A stretch of DNA of 64,000 nt from Microbotryomycetes sp. JL201 (taxonomy: Eukaryota > Basidiomycota > Microbotryomycetes). Both the position numbers and the translations under genes were made by a program. The stretch's first letter is position 1. Each line of letters opens with the position of its first letter. Positions 46,650 to 57,660 of this stretch are shown piece after piece. Where the stretch lies: the NCBI GenBank assembly GCA_033819885.1, contig JAQYUZ010000029.1, positions 62,001-126,000 on the forward strand. The letters run 5' to 3'. A model generated the notes under the pieces. It searched no databases. It worked only from the letters and a program-made list of their open reading frames with translations, and was not told the DNA's origin.

Positions 46650-46690
46650 CAAGAGCTCTGGTCCGGTGAAACAAAGATAAGAGGCGTGTT

Positions 46691-46728
<38 letters not shown>

Positions 46729-47260
46729 CTAAGGCGTATCCAAATTGGCAGCTCCAGCAGCTTGGACAAACATCTAAAATTGTACGGAGAAGGACTGAAC
46801 GCGATCAGAACCTTTTTTCTTTTGTATCTACGTGCCCTGGAATTGCAAGACTATCGCGATGTCAAACTAACCCAAGAGCGGAGGCGGAAACGGGATCAAA
46901 AATGCAGTTATGCAGGAAGGAACATGCAAGGCACAGTCCAACACTGTGGGGCTCCAATCAAGAGAATCTTGATTGCCTACCCACTAAAAACCCAAGAGAG
47001 GAACAGAACAAAGGAGTTGGCTTCAATCGCGAAGTCGACAACGGGCCAAGTCTTGCTGAATCAATCGAGCTAGGCGTGCTAAAGAGTCGTCCGAGATTGG
47101 TTCCGGATCGCGGATCCGCTTCCAGCGTCTATCGGCTGCCGCGGTGAGAGTGTAGTGAACAAACAAGACCACGTGCGCAAAACGGCCAGGTGCCAGAGGC
47201 CGGGCGTGATGGACCTTTGCTTGTAACAATATATTTGTCTGCAAACCTTGTGCCCGTGCA
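46650..47260. other. Intergenic region with poly-T tract
   Basis: Between the esterase stop and the tRNA. It starts with a long T homopolymer; the rest has overlapping short frames and no recognisable gene. Confidence 0.4.
46693..46728 (+). repeat. 36-base poly-T homopolymer
   Basis: An uninterrupted run of 36 T, 43 bases after the esterase stop. On the minus strand it would be a poly-A run, as left by retroposed sequence, but no LINE/SINE body or target-site duplication is visible beside it. It may also be polymerase slippage or an assembly artefact. Confidence 0.9.
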
Positions 47261-47356
47261 GGCGAGATGGCCGAGCGGTCTAAGGCGCTGTGTTAAGGTT
47301 TTCATCGACTGGTACCGCAGTCCGAAAGGGCGTGGGTTCGAATCCCACTCTCGTCA
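47261..47356 (+). tRNA. tRNA-Leu (anticodon AAG) with 16-base intron
   Basis: The acceptor stem is GGCGAGA with TCTCGTC (one G-U pair) and discriminator A. The D arm is GCC/GGC with AGCGGTCTAA. The anticodon stem is CTGTG/CGCAG with loop TTAAGG-C, giving anticodon AAG at 47295-47297. A 16-base intron (47299-47314) sits at the canonical position after base 37. A short type-II variable arm (TCCGAAAGGG) and T arm GTGGG-TTCGAAT-CCCAC follow. A TTTTT terminator starts at 47361. Confidence 0.95.
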
Positions 47357-47660
47357 GTTCTTTTTGACTTTTTGCGGTTCTGTTCTGGTTGTGCGTAGCA
47401 GTTCCGCATGCTGGCTCTTCTAGCGACTCCGGGGGCGTCCAGAATGCTCAAGTTTTATTTTTGGCCCGGTCGAGTGCTCGGTGACGCGCCAGTGACTTCG
47501 GGTCTGACCGAGCTCCGTGCTTTGCAACGCCATCAGTAACAATTCGCAGGTCTAGTAGTATCTACGTTCGAGCACTACAGCTCGGCTTATCTACAACAAA
47601 GTCAGACGATTGCTAAACAAGTGCGTCAAGCTGCGGCACCGTCGATCGCAGCGACGACGG
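47357..47660. other. Intergenic between tRNA and unknown gene
   Basis: 304 bases with the tRNA terminator at its start; the rest probably holds the promoter of the following gene. No other feature is seen. Confidence 0.35.
47361..47365 (+). terminator. RNA polymerase III T-run terminator
   Basis: Five T residues beginning four bases after the tRNA end; a second run follows within ten bases. Confidence 0.75.
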
Positions 47661-48654
47661 ATGCAAGCGCCTATCTGCTGGCATGGCAGTGTAGCAATCC
47701 ATCCAAATTGACAACAGATTCCACGCAGTGTCTCCTCTTGATATCCTCAAGGGGCATAAGAGCGGTCACAAGCATTCGACCGAACCTGACAACGCCGCAT
47801 CCGCTGTGGAGCCTGATGATGCAGCCATGCAAGACGAAGAGGCTGTAGAAGAGCTGCATGACTCACCTACGACAACTTCTGCCGACCAATTCTCTCGAAC
47901 GAATACGACATCGTCAGGAGCGTCATCATCTGTGGCGTCTGCATCAGATAGGCAGTCGAAACACAGTCGCTTTTCGTTCGGGCACCACTCAACTAGCAAA
48001 GATTCTGCCTTGACGAGTATCAGAACAAAGTCTGCCAGTCTGCCTCCGCCGTTTGAGCGGCCGCATGACCTCGACCCGATCGGCCTTGCTCAGCTTGGTC
48101 TGTCTGTCTGCTTGTCGGTTCCCGGTTATCCGATAGAGGAGATGGAACGTGTCATTATCCCTGCGTTGTTTCACGTGCCTGGGTACTCTCATCGTGTCAA
48201 TTGCCGAGAAACGGACTACGCTGGTTTGCTCGAGATTGTCAAATTCCTGAGGACCAAATTTTCGGTCAGTATTCCAAGTTTTGGGACCACCCAAGAAGTT
48301 TCTGACGGTTCTGCCGGCAGAAAATCCGGTTGCGGTTCAAGTCCGAGCTTATGGATCAGGACGGCACAGCCAGCATGAAGCAGGCAGCTGTAGGCATTAC
48401 GTACGAGCTTATTGTCGAGCGCTACGACGACCCTCACCCGAAACACGAGAGGATAGAGCGCAGGGCGCAGGCATACTGTATCTCAAAGATTTTCGAGGGC
48501 AGGATTGGTGAGATCAAATGCCAACAGCATGCACTTGTCCGGTGTTTTTGATGACTGACTCGAAACACGTGCAGCACAAACCGATATCTGTATAGACACA
48601 CAGCCGTTGCAACCCACAGTCAAACCGACCGAGCTTTCATGTTGTATCTGCTGA
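47661..48654 (+). CDS. Unknown protein with CCIC C-terminus
   Basis: Exons: 47661-47688, 47729-48264, 48321-48507 and 48575-48654, giving 276 residues. The first third is Ser/Thr/Asp-rich. From about residue 115 it looks folded: LAQLGLSVCLSVPGYPIEEMERVIIPALFHV, then IRLRFKSELMDQDG, YELIVERYDD and RRAQAYCISKIFEG. It ends SCCIC, which fits a C-a-a-X box or a palmitoylation site, suggesting membrane anchoring (inference). The start is uncertain: intron 1 is only 40 bases, and an intron splitting an A|TG start codon at 47729 would give a protein starting MSPLDILKG. I do not recognise the family. Confidence 0.6.
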
Positions 48655-48730
48655 GGATAGGTCATCGTTTGCCCTGATTTTGTCTATTGTTGTACTACTG
48701 TCCGGCGTTCTGCGCTGAGTTTCGCGATTC

Positions 48731-50171
48731 ATGACGATCATTCGGCGCGCAGCAGTTTCAAAAGGCTCGGTCAACGCCTTGACCTCGTCCTTTTTCCCAC
48801 AAACATGTCGACCGACGTCAAGGCTGTTTTATGTGAGCAACATGTCGCTCGTGATTGCTGATCAAGCTGATACGACAGCGCTGCTTTATCTCTCAGACTG
48901 GTTCCCTGGCTCCGTGTGGGCGAGCGTGCCTCTGCTGACGGCCGCTGAAAAGGGCTACACTGACGACGTGCTCGAGAAGCGCATTGTTGACCTGGGTGCG
49001 TAGCTCACAGCGCATGTCTGTCGCTGTGCAGCGCTGACTTGGCATGCCAATGACGTCGCTCCCTCCACCTTGCGCGGATTTCACCTCTTCACACGCGACA
49101 CAGTCAAGGGAGAGAATTTTAGTCCAGCTTTCCTGAAGAGTGTGTCGGCCTTGCTGTTGATTGTCTGACGTCTGGATTGGCGCTGACGCTTGCCTGGCCG
49201 TCATCCGCAGTCTCACCGAAAGGTACGCACAGCCGTCGCGTACAACGGACTTGATGTAACCAAATTGTTCAATGGACCAACAGGCACCGTTCCTGCACTC
49301 GTCGCGCCGTTTGAGCACACTGTCAATCCAGAAGTCCCCACAAAGTTCAAGTCCTTGGCCGACTCTGTAGAGATTGCAAAGTTCCTTGACGAGTCGACAC
49401 TGTCACCAGCTTCATCCCACTCTGCACCAAAACTGTCCCCTGCGACAGTCCAAGGCTCAACGGACGAAAAGTACTTTATCGAACTCGTTCACAAGCCAGA
49501 CGCGCCGGACCCAAACTTTTTGCTGCTCAGCTTGAGGAACGACGAAGAGCGTAAAGGCAAGAATGCCAACTTGCCTGGCAATTTCTTGCGTGGCAGGCAA
49601 ACGGCATTAGAACAGTACCAAAAAGAGACAAAGGACAGCGGCAGTGCTGCCTTCCAGTCGTTCTACGAGAACAAGATCAAGGTCGGGTCCCCTCCGCGTT
49701 TCAGAACCAGCGCATTTACTGAATCACCGCTTCTGTGCAGGAGAACGGAGGCTTGTTGGCCATTTACGAAGGCAAAGCCGACGCCGCCGGCTTTTACAAG
49801 CTCTCGCAAGACGCTTGGGCCAACCTGAGCAAACTCGTCACTTTGCTCGAGTCCAAACTCGCTGCACAGTACCTTGTTGGGGATCAGTTGTCGTTGGCCG
49901 AGTGAGTGAACTTTTCCGAGTCAAGGCAAGAAGCGCCTTCGCCAGGCTAATCGAGCACACTTTCAGCATACATGTCGGAGCTTACTTTGCTCGCATCTTT
50001 GCTGTCGCCGGCGCCGAGAAAGTGTCTGAAGTGACTGACGGTACTGCCGTCAACAAGCTCAACGCTCAACTCGTCAATGGTGTCAAAGTCGGACCCAAGC
50101 TCGAGCAATACCTCAAAACCTTGTTCGAGAGGCAATCGTTTCAGCAGACCTATGCCGAAAACATGCATTGA
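48731..50171 (+). CDS. Glutathione S-transferase-like protein, possible mitochondrial form
   Basis: Thioredoxin-fold N-half plus helical GST C-half. Exons: 48731-48995, 49104-49139, 49211-49222, 49284-49681, 49741-49901 and 49967-50171, giving 358 residues. The 36- and 12-base exons together with the next rebuild ENFSPAFLKISPKGTVPALVAP, the cis-Pro region of the GST fold. LVGDQLSLAD, found in nearly all GST C-domains, spans the last intron. The first ATG adds 37 residues with several Arg/Lys/Ser and no acid before MSLVIADQ, which looks like a mitochondrial targeting sequence; the inner ATG at 48842 would give a cytosolic form. The first ATG is 76 bases after the previous stop. Substrate unknown. 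Confidence 0.82.
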
Positions 50172-50258
50172 GTCCAAAGCGAGACGAGTATCTAATGCGT
50201 AGCGTCTAAACTCTTTCGAGGAGAGGAGGAAATATACCAAGTTCTGAAATTGCGACGT

Positions 50259-52866
50259 CTATGAAAACAACATGAGGGAACAGGCTGCGAGAACGACAAA
50301 GGAGAGAGTGCTGAACGATGTTTGATGGTTTGTCGCGGTGTTGCGGTAAAACTTTGAGCCGGTGCCCGCGATCGTGTTGTTGCCGCCAGCAAAGTTGCTG
50401 CGCCAGAAAGAGGTTTGGTTCGTATGGCGGGCATGTTTGGTCCACACTATCGAAAACTTCGTCAGATTGTACGTTTTCGTCTCTGAATGCGAGCTGAGAA
50501 CTGACACAGAGGAACGGCTAGCCAAGAACGACCATTGAAGCCATTTTTCGCGGCCAAGTTTGCATTGACTAGCGTATCGAACCACTCGGGCACCCAAAGC
50601 GAGTAGAAACTCCAACCTGCCCACAATCCGGGCACAGACGGCGACTTTTCGTTAGACTCGCCATTGACGAGACCCGAGAACGAGTCTGAGGGGCAAAAGA
50701 GTTAGCTCATACAGATGTGTACATTCAAGAGATGGCCAGACTGACTATTTCCAAGGTTGATCGTATCCTGGAACGTATTACCAAACCTCGTTCCAACCTC
50801 GTTCGTGACACCAAAGAATGAAGGGTTGCGTTGCCAAGCTTGCCAGATGCCCATAATGTCAAAGTACCCATGCACGCCCATTGACTCTTCTATGTGGTCC
50901 TCAAACTCGACGTAATCCCAATCAAAAGTGGGTCGACCTTGAGCTGACGTGGTCGCGTTGAGACTAGCGAGGAAGGCCTTGACGTTGAGCGACACGACAT
51001 GGTCATAGAACGCCACGCGTTGAAGATCTTGCACAGGATACAGTTCATGCGCGGCGGCGAGTCGCAAGAATCCGTGCAACATGATCATTCTGCGGTTCCA
51101 TGGCATCGGCTCGCCGGGCTTGTTGCCAATGTCTCCCACGAGGCTCCATCGACGATCGTTCGGCTGAATCAAAGCCCAGTCACGAGCCGGATCCAGGAAA
51201 TACATGATGAGATACCGTTCGAGAGCCCTGCGTCACGAAAGAACAGATCAGCAGTGGCCAGCAGGAGACCGATATGGTTACGACGCACAAGTCACCATGC
51301 TCAATAAAGGTAAGCGCCCGCTGCAAGTACGTCTCATTGCTTTGGAAGAATGTCGGACCGTCGTACGCTGGCGGCTGCATGTCCCAAAGACAAGGCGATT
51401 TGAGAATGTACACCGCAGCATTGACCATGTGTCCGACAATGTCTCCTTGTTCGCATCCGGCTCCCAGCAAGACCGAATTGTTGTTTGGATAGAATGGAGA
51501 AGTTGGCCAGATCTGAGCATAAACGTCAGCGGTGCAATACAAACGGGATGGGTCGTAGACCCACTGGTTCTCGTTTGCCTGTCCACAAGATCTGGCCGTG
51601 TTCAGGGTCATTTTGTAGGGCTAGAATACTGCAGCATGAAACGATGAGCGGCGGTCCGCGTTCGATCGGGCTGCCATCTTACTTGTCTGCCATCCTCACG
51701 ACGAGGTCAAGAGCCCGAATATCGCCTGTCACCTCGTACAACAGCCCAGCATTGTACGCGCCTTGTCCTAGTGGACCATCGGACAGAATGTTGCCAATGC
51801 CAGTGATCCATACTGGCGGAACATTGGCCAGCATTCCAAGCGCACTCTCAATCTCTGTGCGCGTGACCTCGCCGTCATTTGACTCCCAAATCATGTTGCC
51901 CTGGGCAGGTACAGGGCAGTACCGCACGCGGCAGAGACTCTTGAACCCTGCGTCCGTGCCTGCGAATGTCGAGGGCGGCGGCTGGCACTTGGTTTCGACT
52001 GTGCCATTGCCATATGACGTTGGGCCGAGGTATGGCGTTGTGATAGTCTTTGGTCGCTTCTTTTTCCGCGAAGTTGTTTCACGGGTGGTGGCGGTTGTCA
52101 CCGGAGAAGGACGACGACTTCTCGACATTCGTTCGGACGACACTTCAGAAGACAGTGTCGTGCTTTCGCTCGCTACTGTTTGACTGAACAAGCTTGTAGA
52201 TGACTCGGTCAATGACAGGCTGCCTGGTGCAGTCGTGATTTGCGAGCTTGTGAAGGCTGTAGGGACCGGAGCCAGCGGATGCGTTTTCGTGGTCGACGAC
52301 AGGTTTGCAATTGGACCGATAGAAGCCGAAATTGGCGGGACATTCGTGTTGATCGGGAGTGAAGGGAGGATTGCCGTTGAAATCCTTGGCGAGGACACGT
52401 GTGACGGGCTGCTCGAAGGCTGCTCGTCAAGTGCGTCGACGATTGCCATTGTGTTCGAGAGTGCTGTGGCTACCGGACGCCGTGTGTGCATTGCTGTCGA
52501 GGTCGTGCCATTGTCTTGGCTTGCAGAGGCCTGAGCGGTCGGCCAAGAAGACGCGTCGTTGATACGAGAATGGCGCTGGCTACGGCTTGCCAGCACAGAA
52601 TGCCCGTTTACCGAATGACTCGGATCTGCTTGATACTGTTGCGCGGCTGCTGTCGAGTTCGAGGTGGCAACAGGGCGACGGTGAGCGCGGCCTGAGCGCA
52701 AAGTCGCGCTGACGGTGCCACTGCTCGTCGCGCCCGCCGACTCTCGTCTAGTGAGGTCATGAGGTCTGAGCAGGGCCCTGCTGTGGTGCCCTGATGAGTG
52801 CCTCGCCGCGTGTGCGGCGTGTGCGAGCACGACGCTGACGAGCGTCACCGCGCGCGAGATGAGCAT
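50259..52866 (-). CDS. GPI-anchored six-hairpin glycosidase-like protein
   Basis: Predicted cell-wall protein. Exons on the minus strand: 51683-52866, 51565-51628, 51289-51512, 50746-51227, 50506-50685 and 50259-50446, giving 773 residues. It opens with a signal peptide (LISRAVTLVSVVLAHAAHA), then about 290 Ser/Thr/Ala-rich residues likely to be O-glycosylated. The helical domain has RMADNILALQNDPEHG, ILWTGKREP joined to IWPTSP, GAGCEQGDIVGHM and GWSFYSLWVPEW. This matches an uncharacterised fungal six-hairpin/alginate-lyase-like group; catalytic residues cannot be named. The C-terminal hydrophobic tail LSFVVLAACSLMLF after small residues fits a GPI signal. It ends 87 bases from the GST-like gene, tail to tail. 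Confidence 0.78.
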
Positions 52867-53267
52867 GGGCGCACGATGCAGCGCATCAACCGGCGGGCAG
52901 GTACGACGCTTGGCAAGACGGCTGCAGATCGCGCGCTAACAAGAAAGGCGGTGCTGGACGCGAAAAGAACTCGGGGCGATCAACAGACAAACGATCGCCA
53001 GGGCGTTGCTGCGGAGACGGCGGTCTGTGCATTAGCCATTGGCCCGATGATCACCTCATGGTACTGACCGGCAAACCATGGTAGATTACTGGTAACAGCC
53101 TGGTCTGGCAGTGCTTGCAGGCTGTACCCTCACAAGTTGACATCTTCAACGACGCGTCGCGACGCGTGCCACCCAAATTGGATGTTCTGCCGAAATTGTT
53201 CGTGCGGTGCAAACAATCTTCGAATATGGATACAACACGAAACCCAAAAGATGACTTGAAGACCAAT
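52867..53267. promoter_or_regulatory. Upstream region of the GPI-anchored protein gene
   Basis: 401 bases between two minus-strand genes. It should hold the promoter of the GPI-anchored protein gene and the 3' end of the MFS gene. A GCGATCAACAGACAAACGATCGC-like imperfect inverted repeat lies at about 52976-53000. No gene. Confidence 0.35.
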
Positions 53268-55226
53268 CTATGCCTGCACCGATTCGTCTTTTGCTTCAGA
53301 TTTCGAGATCCCTAAATCATCATCGTCCGGCTCGTCTCTCTTCATTCGACGCCAAGGAATGCAGAGCACCATCAGCGCAGCAAAGCCTGCAATGACTGCA
53401 GCAGCCACAAACACGTTGAACAAGCCGTTGACGGCAACACTGACGACTTGAGGTAGAATCTCTGCCGGGACAAATTGGCGGAAGCCGGACACGCCGGCGC
53501 CGAGAACGGCCTCTTTGTCGACGCCGGGAATCTGTGAGAGACCTCGAGCAAACGTCGTTTGGTAAATCGATTCCGAGGCAGATACCCAGTACGTCGCACC
53601 GATCAGTTGCGAGTAGATGACAATGTTGGCACCTTTGGCTCGATCTTGTTTCGGCAAGAGGATCTGCGACGCCAAAAAACCAAGCATGTACCAAGTACCC
53701 ATGCCTGTCGATGCAAGAACTTGATAGCCGATCCACGCCGACGACGATGTCGTTTGGTCCATCAATGCGAACAAGCCGGTGCCAATCGCTGTGCAGATCG
53801 TTCCAACGAGCATCTCGGGATGGAACCAACCGAAGGCAGTGACGCAATAGCCCGCAACAATTCCAGCAATCATATTGGGCAAGATGAGCGCGAGTGTTGC
53901 AACGCCGCTCTTGAGTGGCGAGAAACCGAGAACAGCTTGAAAATAGATAGGGATGTAGTAAAGGATACTGTAGTAAGATGCGCCGCAGCACCAGTTGACG
54001 ATGGCCGTGAAACCGATGCTCCTGCCGCGCAAAAGTCGGAGCGAGATGCTGCTCTCTTCGCCCAGGTAGTATTGAAGGACGAAGAACGCGATCAGCATGA
54101 GTCCAAAGCCCAGAAAGAGCCCGATGATGCGGCCGCTGTTCCACGGTGTCTTGACGCCGCCTTCCTGCAATGCCACAAGCAGGCACGTGGTTGACCCTAG
54201 TAAGAGTGCAGCGCCTGGCCAATCCATCCGTAGCAGCCTCTGAACGACGCTAAGAGTCTGTTTCTCGACAGGCGGGTTGCAGAAAAAAAAGATGATGACG
54301 AGAGTTATGCCGCCAGGCGGGAGATTGATCCAGAAGCAGAATCTCCACGATACCGAGGTGGTGAGGACGCCACCGAGCAGCGGACCGAGAATGGTACCTG
54401 TACCATAGCTCAAATTCATGAAACTTGTGAATTTTGGCAAGGTGTGCACCGGCATGGAGGCGGCCGATATGTACAGCACTCCGGTGAAGCAGAATGCGTA
54501 GCCAAATCCCTGCAGGGCACGGCCGACGATGAACACGGGCGAGTTTTGGGCGACGGCCGACACGAGCGAACCGAGATTGAAAATGATGATCGCGAACATG
54601 AACGTCCACTTTTTGTTGAACAAGACGTACGCGCGGCTCGCAGCGGGAATGAAGACGGCAGACGTCAGAAGGTACGCCGAACCATACCATCCAATGTCTG
54701 ACAGGCTGTTGAACTCGTTTGCGACAATTGTAGTGGCATTCGCTACAATTGTTTGGTCAAGTCCCACGAGAACCTCGGACAAGAGCTGCGATAGGTGACA
54801 CGAACGCAGGTCAGCACAAAGTACGTACGCAAGACCATCCGATGTCCGAGAGCGCTAACGCGGGACCGGTCGGTCTATAACGTGGTGTCTGAGACCTGTC
54901 GGTCTGAACCGTGGTGCCTGTGTTCCCCGACGTGTGGCGGCAAACATCCAAGTCCGCGAAGCGCTCGGGCCCCGTCGCTCTACCCCAGAACAGCCCACGT
55001 TCGGGCCAAAAAGACCCACCAATGCGAAAGCGAGGGCGTAAAGTTTGAAACCGGTCGGCATCTTTGTGCTATCTTTGCTTGCTGCTTGCTTTGCGAAGTC
55101 GTTGTCCGTCCTCACAGGCTCGCACGCCATGGTCTGCGCTTCTTTGTCGCCATCAGAGGCCTGCTCATAGCTATTGAGCTCCGTCCCGACAACCGTGGTC
55201 GGCGTCGTGCATTCGTCTGGTGCCAT
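53268..55226 (-). CDS. MFS efflux transporter, DHA2 14-helix type
   Basis: Proton-driven exporter related to fungal toxin and azole pumps. Exons on the minus strand: 55020-55226 and 53268-54785, giving 574 residues. The junction puts FKLYALAFAL directly before LLSEVLVGLDQTIVANA, the usual first helix. FVGRALQG-like FIVGRALQGFG, GPLLGGVLTTSVSWRFCFWINLPPGG (motif C plus the WRWxFxINxPxG element) are clear. The N-terminus is acidic and the C-terminus DEPDDDD-rich. The 234-base intron is unusually long and GC-rich. Unlike every other transporter here, the body is one uninterrupted exon of 1.5 kb. Confidence 0.9.
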
Positions 55227-55547
55227 CGAGGCGGGACAACGAAAAAAGGGGGCAAGCGCCTCACGCGCGCGGCAACGCACGGAGATCGCGGCAGCGCGGC
55301 CGAGGAGCCGATAACAAACCAGCATCAGAGGCGATAGCGCGCATCTCTACTACATCTTCCACTCTTCAACTTGACTCGTCATTGCGAAATGAGGTCTGAT
55401 TTTCGTATTATGTGCTCGCGTGCGCAGTGCGCGCGCGCCACTGCTCTCGTTAAGCCCGTTTATTGCCACGAGACTAGGCCCACTACAAATTTTGTTCCAC
55501 CCTACGAGAATATACCCAAAGAAAAAAAGTCTTGCACAACAAGGTGC
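55227..55547. promoter_or_regulatory. Upstream region of the DHA2 transporter
   Basis: 321 bases between two minus-strand transporter genes. It contains alternating GCGC runs at about 55410-55440. No gene is seen. Confidence 0.35.
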
Positions 55548-57660
55548 TCAGCAAATATACCTGAATGCAGGGTGCCTATCGCCAAGAGCCATGATTTCTT
55601 CCTCCGACTTGCCCTCGAGTCCCCAGGCCCTGAGCTGCTCAACGCTGACTTTGCCACTGACGATCTCATCCTCTGTCAACTTGACAACGCCGTAAACGCG
55701 ATCACGCCTGGCGTTCTCCCTCTTGAAGTGAATCGTCATGACCGTTGACAGGATGACGGTCATAAGAGCGAAGCCGAGCGACACGGCATGACCACGGTAG
55801 TAACGCGGTTTGTCCTGAGTAAAGTACACGAACGAAGAAACGATGCCGCCCGAGTTGCCAAGCGTAAACATCATACCCATGCCTGTGCCTCGCTTGTAGA
55901 TCGGACTGAGACTGTTTCCAGTCCACGTAATCGTGTTGGAGATTGGCGGGGAGACGCCAGAGACGCACAAGAAGATGGCAAAGTAGCAGACGCCAGGCTT
56001 GGAGATTGGATCGACGGCGAGCAAGATGATAAAGCCGAGGCAGGCCAAGCTCATCCAGAAGACATTGAACCAGCCGCGCATCTTGACCTTGTCCGAGTAC
56101 AACGCCGAGCCGAGCGTGCAAGCGAAAGCGAGGAAAAACGGTGGCGTCGACAACAGCATCGATTGCCAGCGCTCCCACTTGCCGAGAGACGCGACAATTG
56201 TTGGCGTGAACAGCGAGAGCGCGTAAAGGGGCATGGCAATGCCAACGTAGATGAGCATGAAGCACCACACATGCCAATCTTTGAACGCGGCCCAAATATG
56301 GCTCCACTGGAAACCGGCATCCACTGCTGCGCCTTGATCGGCCTTGAGGCGGCGCATAACGGCTTCCTTCTCTTCAGGAGACAAGTAGCGGCTCTCGGAC
56401 GGGAAATCTTCCACTGAATTCGGCCTGTCAGCGAGAACTTTGTGGAGCAGAAATTCTCAGTCACTTACTGATGAAGGGTGCGATCAAAGCCACAGCGACG
56501 GTCAACAGTCCTTCAATGATAAAGATCCAGCTGCAACGTACCCGTCAGCTTCTCACAACGCCGGTCTGAGGCTGTTCAAGAACTGCTCACCTCCATCCTG
56601 GCCTGCCGCCTACACCATTCATTCTGGACAAGCCGTAGGCTAGCAATCCACCAAAGGCGCCTGCCAGCGTCGCAGAGCTGAAGAAGAGCGAAATTCGGAA
56701 GTTTGCTTCCGTACGCTTGTACCATGCCGTGAGGAAGAAGCAGATTCCGCTGTACACATTGAAAGGCAAACGGTCAGCAAGCGCGCATGTCGCACGAAGG
56801 TCGTTAAACTGACGGGAAGAGAGCACTCTCAGACAAGCCAAGGAAGAATCGAGCGGCAGTGAGACCTGTGTACCAGGTGACGTCAGATAACGAAGGTGTC
56901 TGTCTTCTCCGCCGCGCCTTCACGGACCAGCAAAATTGTGCACGATGCCCATCAAGGTCATGACTGTTCCCCACGTGAGCATGAGTGCCGGACTGTCAAC
57001 CATATCTCAGGTGAGCTGAATTCCTTCAGGAGCTCAGAGAATCTTAGGCACTCACATGAAGCGACTCGGACGCAGTTTTTTGAGCAAAATATTCGAAGGA
57101 ATCTCTGCGGCGGCGGACGGGGGGGTTACTATCAGTTTGATCCTTCTGATGGTTTATGAGAATATCCGTACCTGTAATGACATAGCCAACGAAGAAAACG
57201 ACAAGCGCAATCTGGTACTGGTTGCCAACGAGCTTGAGGTCCTTCTCAAGACCATCAAGGCGCGCTTGGCCAATGTTGACACGGTCGAGGAACGACAACA
57301 GATCTAATTTTGGATTGAGTGGGATGAATGAGTGCGTGGCGAGAGGCTGATGTCAACAAGGGACCTTACAAAGCAGCCTGTGGAGTGGCAAACGGGTCAG
57401 CGGGCCGAAACTCCGAAAGTGACCCAAGTCATACTCACGACAAGAACGGAATAAGCTGCAACACGACGTGGCTGTCAGCACGACATTGCAATCGAGTGTT
57501 GCGCTGATGAACGTACACGCAAGTCAATCTTGCGGAGCAGTCGCTTTTCCTCCTCGGGCGTGAGCTGTGGAGTGCCGTAGGCAAGTGCGCTTTCTGCCGA
57601 ACTCGTCTCGACGAGATCCTTTGCCACTTTCTCGTCCGAGTGGTTCGAGACGGTCGCCAT
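55548..57660 (-). CDS. MFS anion:cation symporter (Dal5/Tna1-like)
   Basis: Importer of small organic anions such as allantoate, nicotinate, pantothenate or vitamins. Exons on the minus strand: 57517-57660, 57439-57455, 57370-57377, 57172-57303, 57056-57104, 56928-56992, 56814-56865, 56591-56749, 56469-56530 and 55548-56413, giving 517 residues. The first five exons rebuild LRKIDLR, LIPFLSLLYLLSFLDRVNIGQAR, YEIPSNILLKK-like TEIPSNILLKKLRPSR, then AARFFLGLSE and PGWSWIFIIEG, all ACS-family landmarks. Exon 2 is 17 bases and exon 3 only 8 (GCTGCTTT). The C-terminal half is a single 866-base exon. Substrate not predictable. Confidence 0.92.
57370..57377 (-). other. 8-base micro-exon of the ACS transporter gene
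   Basis: GCTGCTTT between a CCACAG acceptor and a GTAAGG donor, flanked by 61- and 66-base introns. It supplies the end of Ser plus Leu-Leu and the first base of Tyr in PFLSLLYLLSFLDR, the most conserved first-helix motif of the family. Skipping it shifts the frame. Confidence 0.85.

Noticed and set aside
46686-47147. Poly-Phe frame after the esterase
   Set aside because: It is only translation through the poly-T run.
53559-54194. Long plus-strand frame opposite the DHA2 transporter
   Set aside because: It is the complement of a conserved MFS frame; codon composition mirrors it and no domain is present.
55788-56417. Plus-strand frame of 209 residues opposite the ACS transporter
   Set aside because: Antisense shadow of the 866-base last exon.
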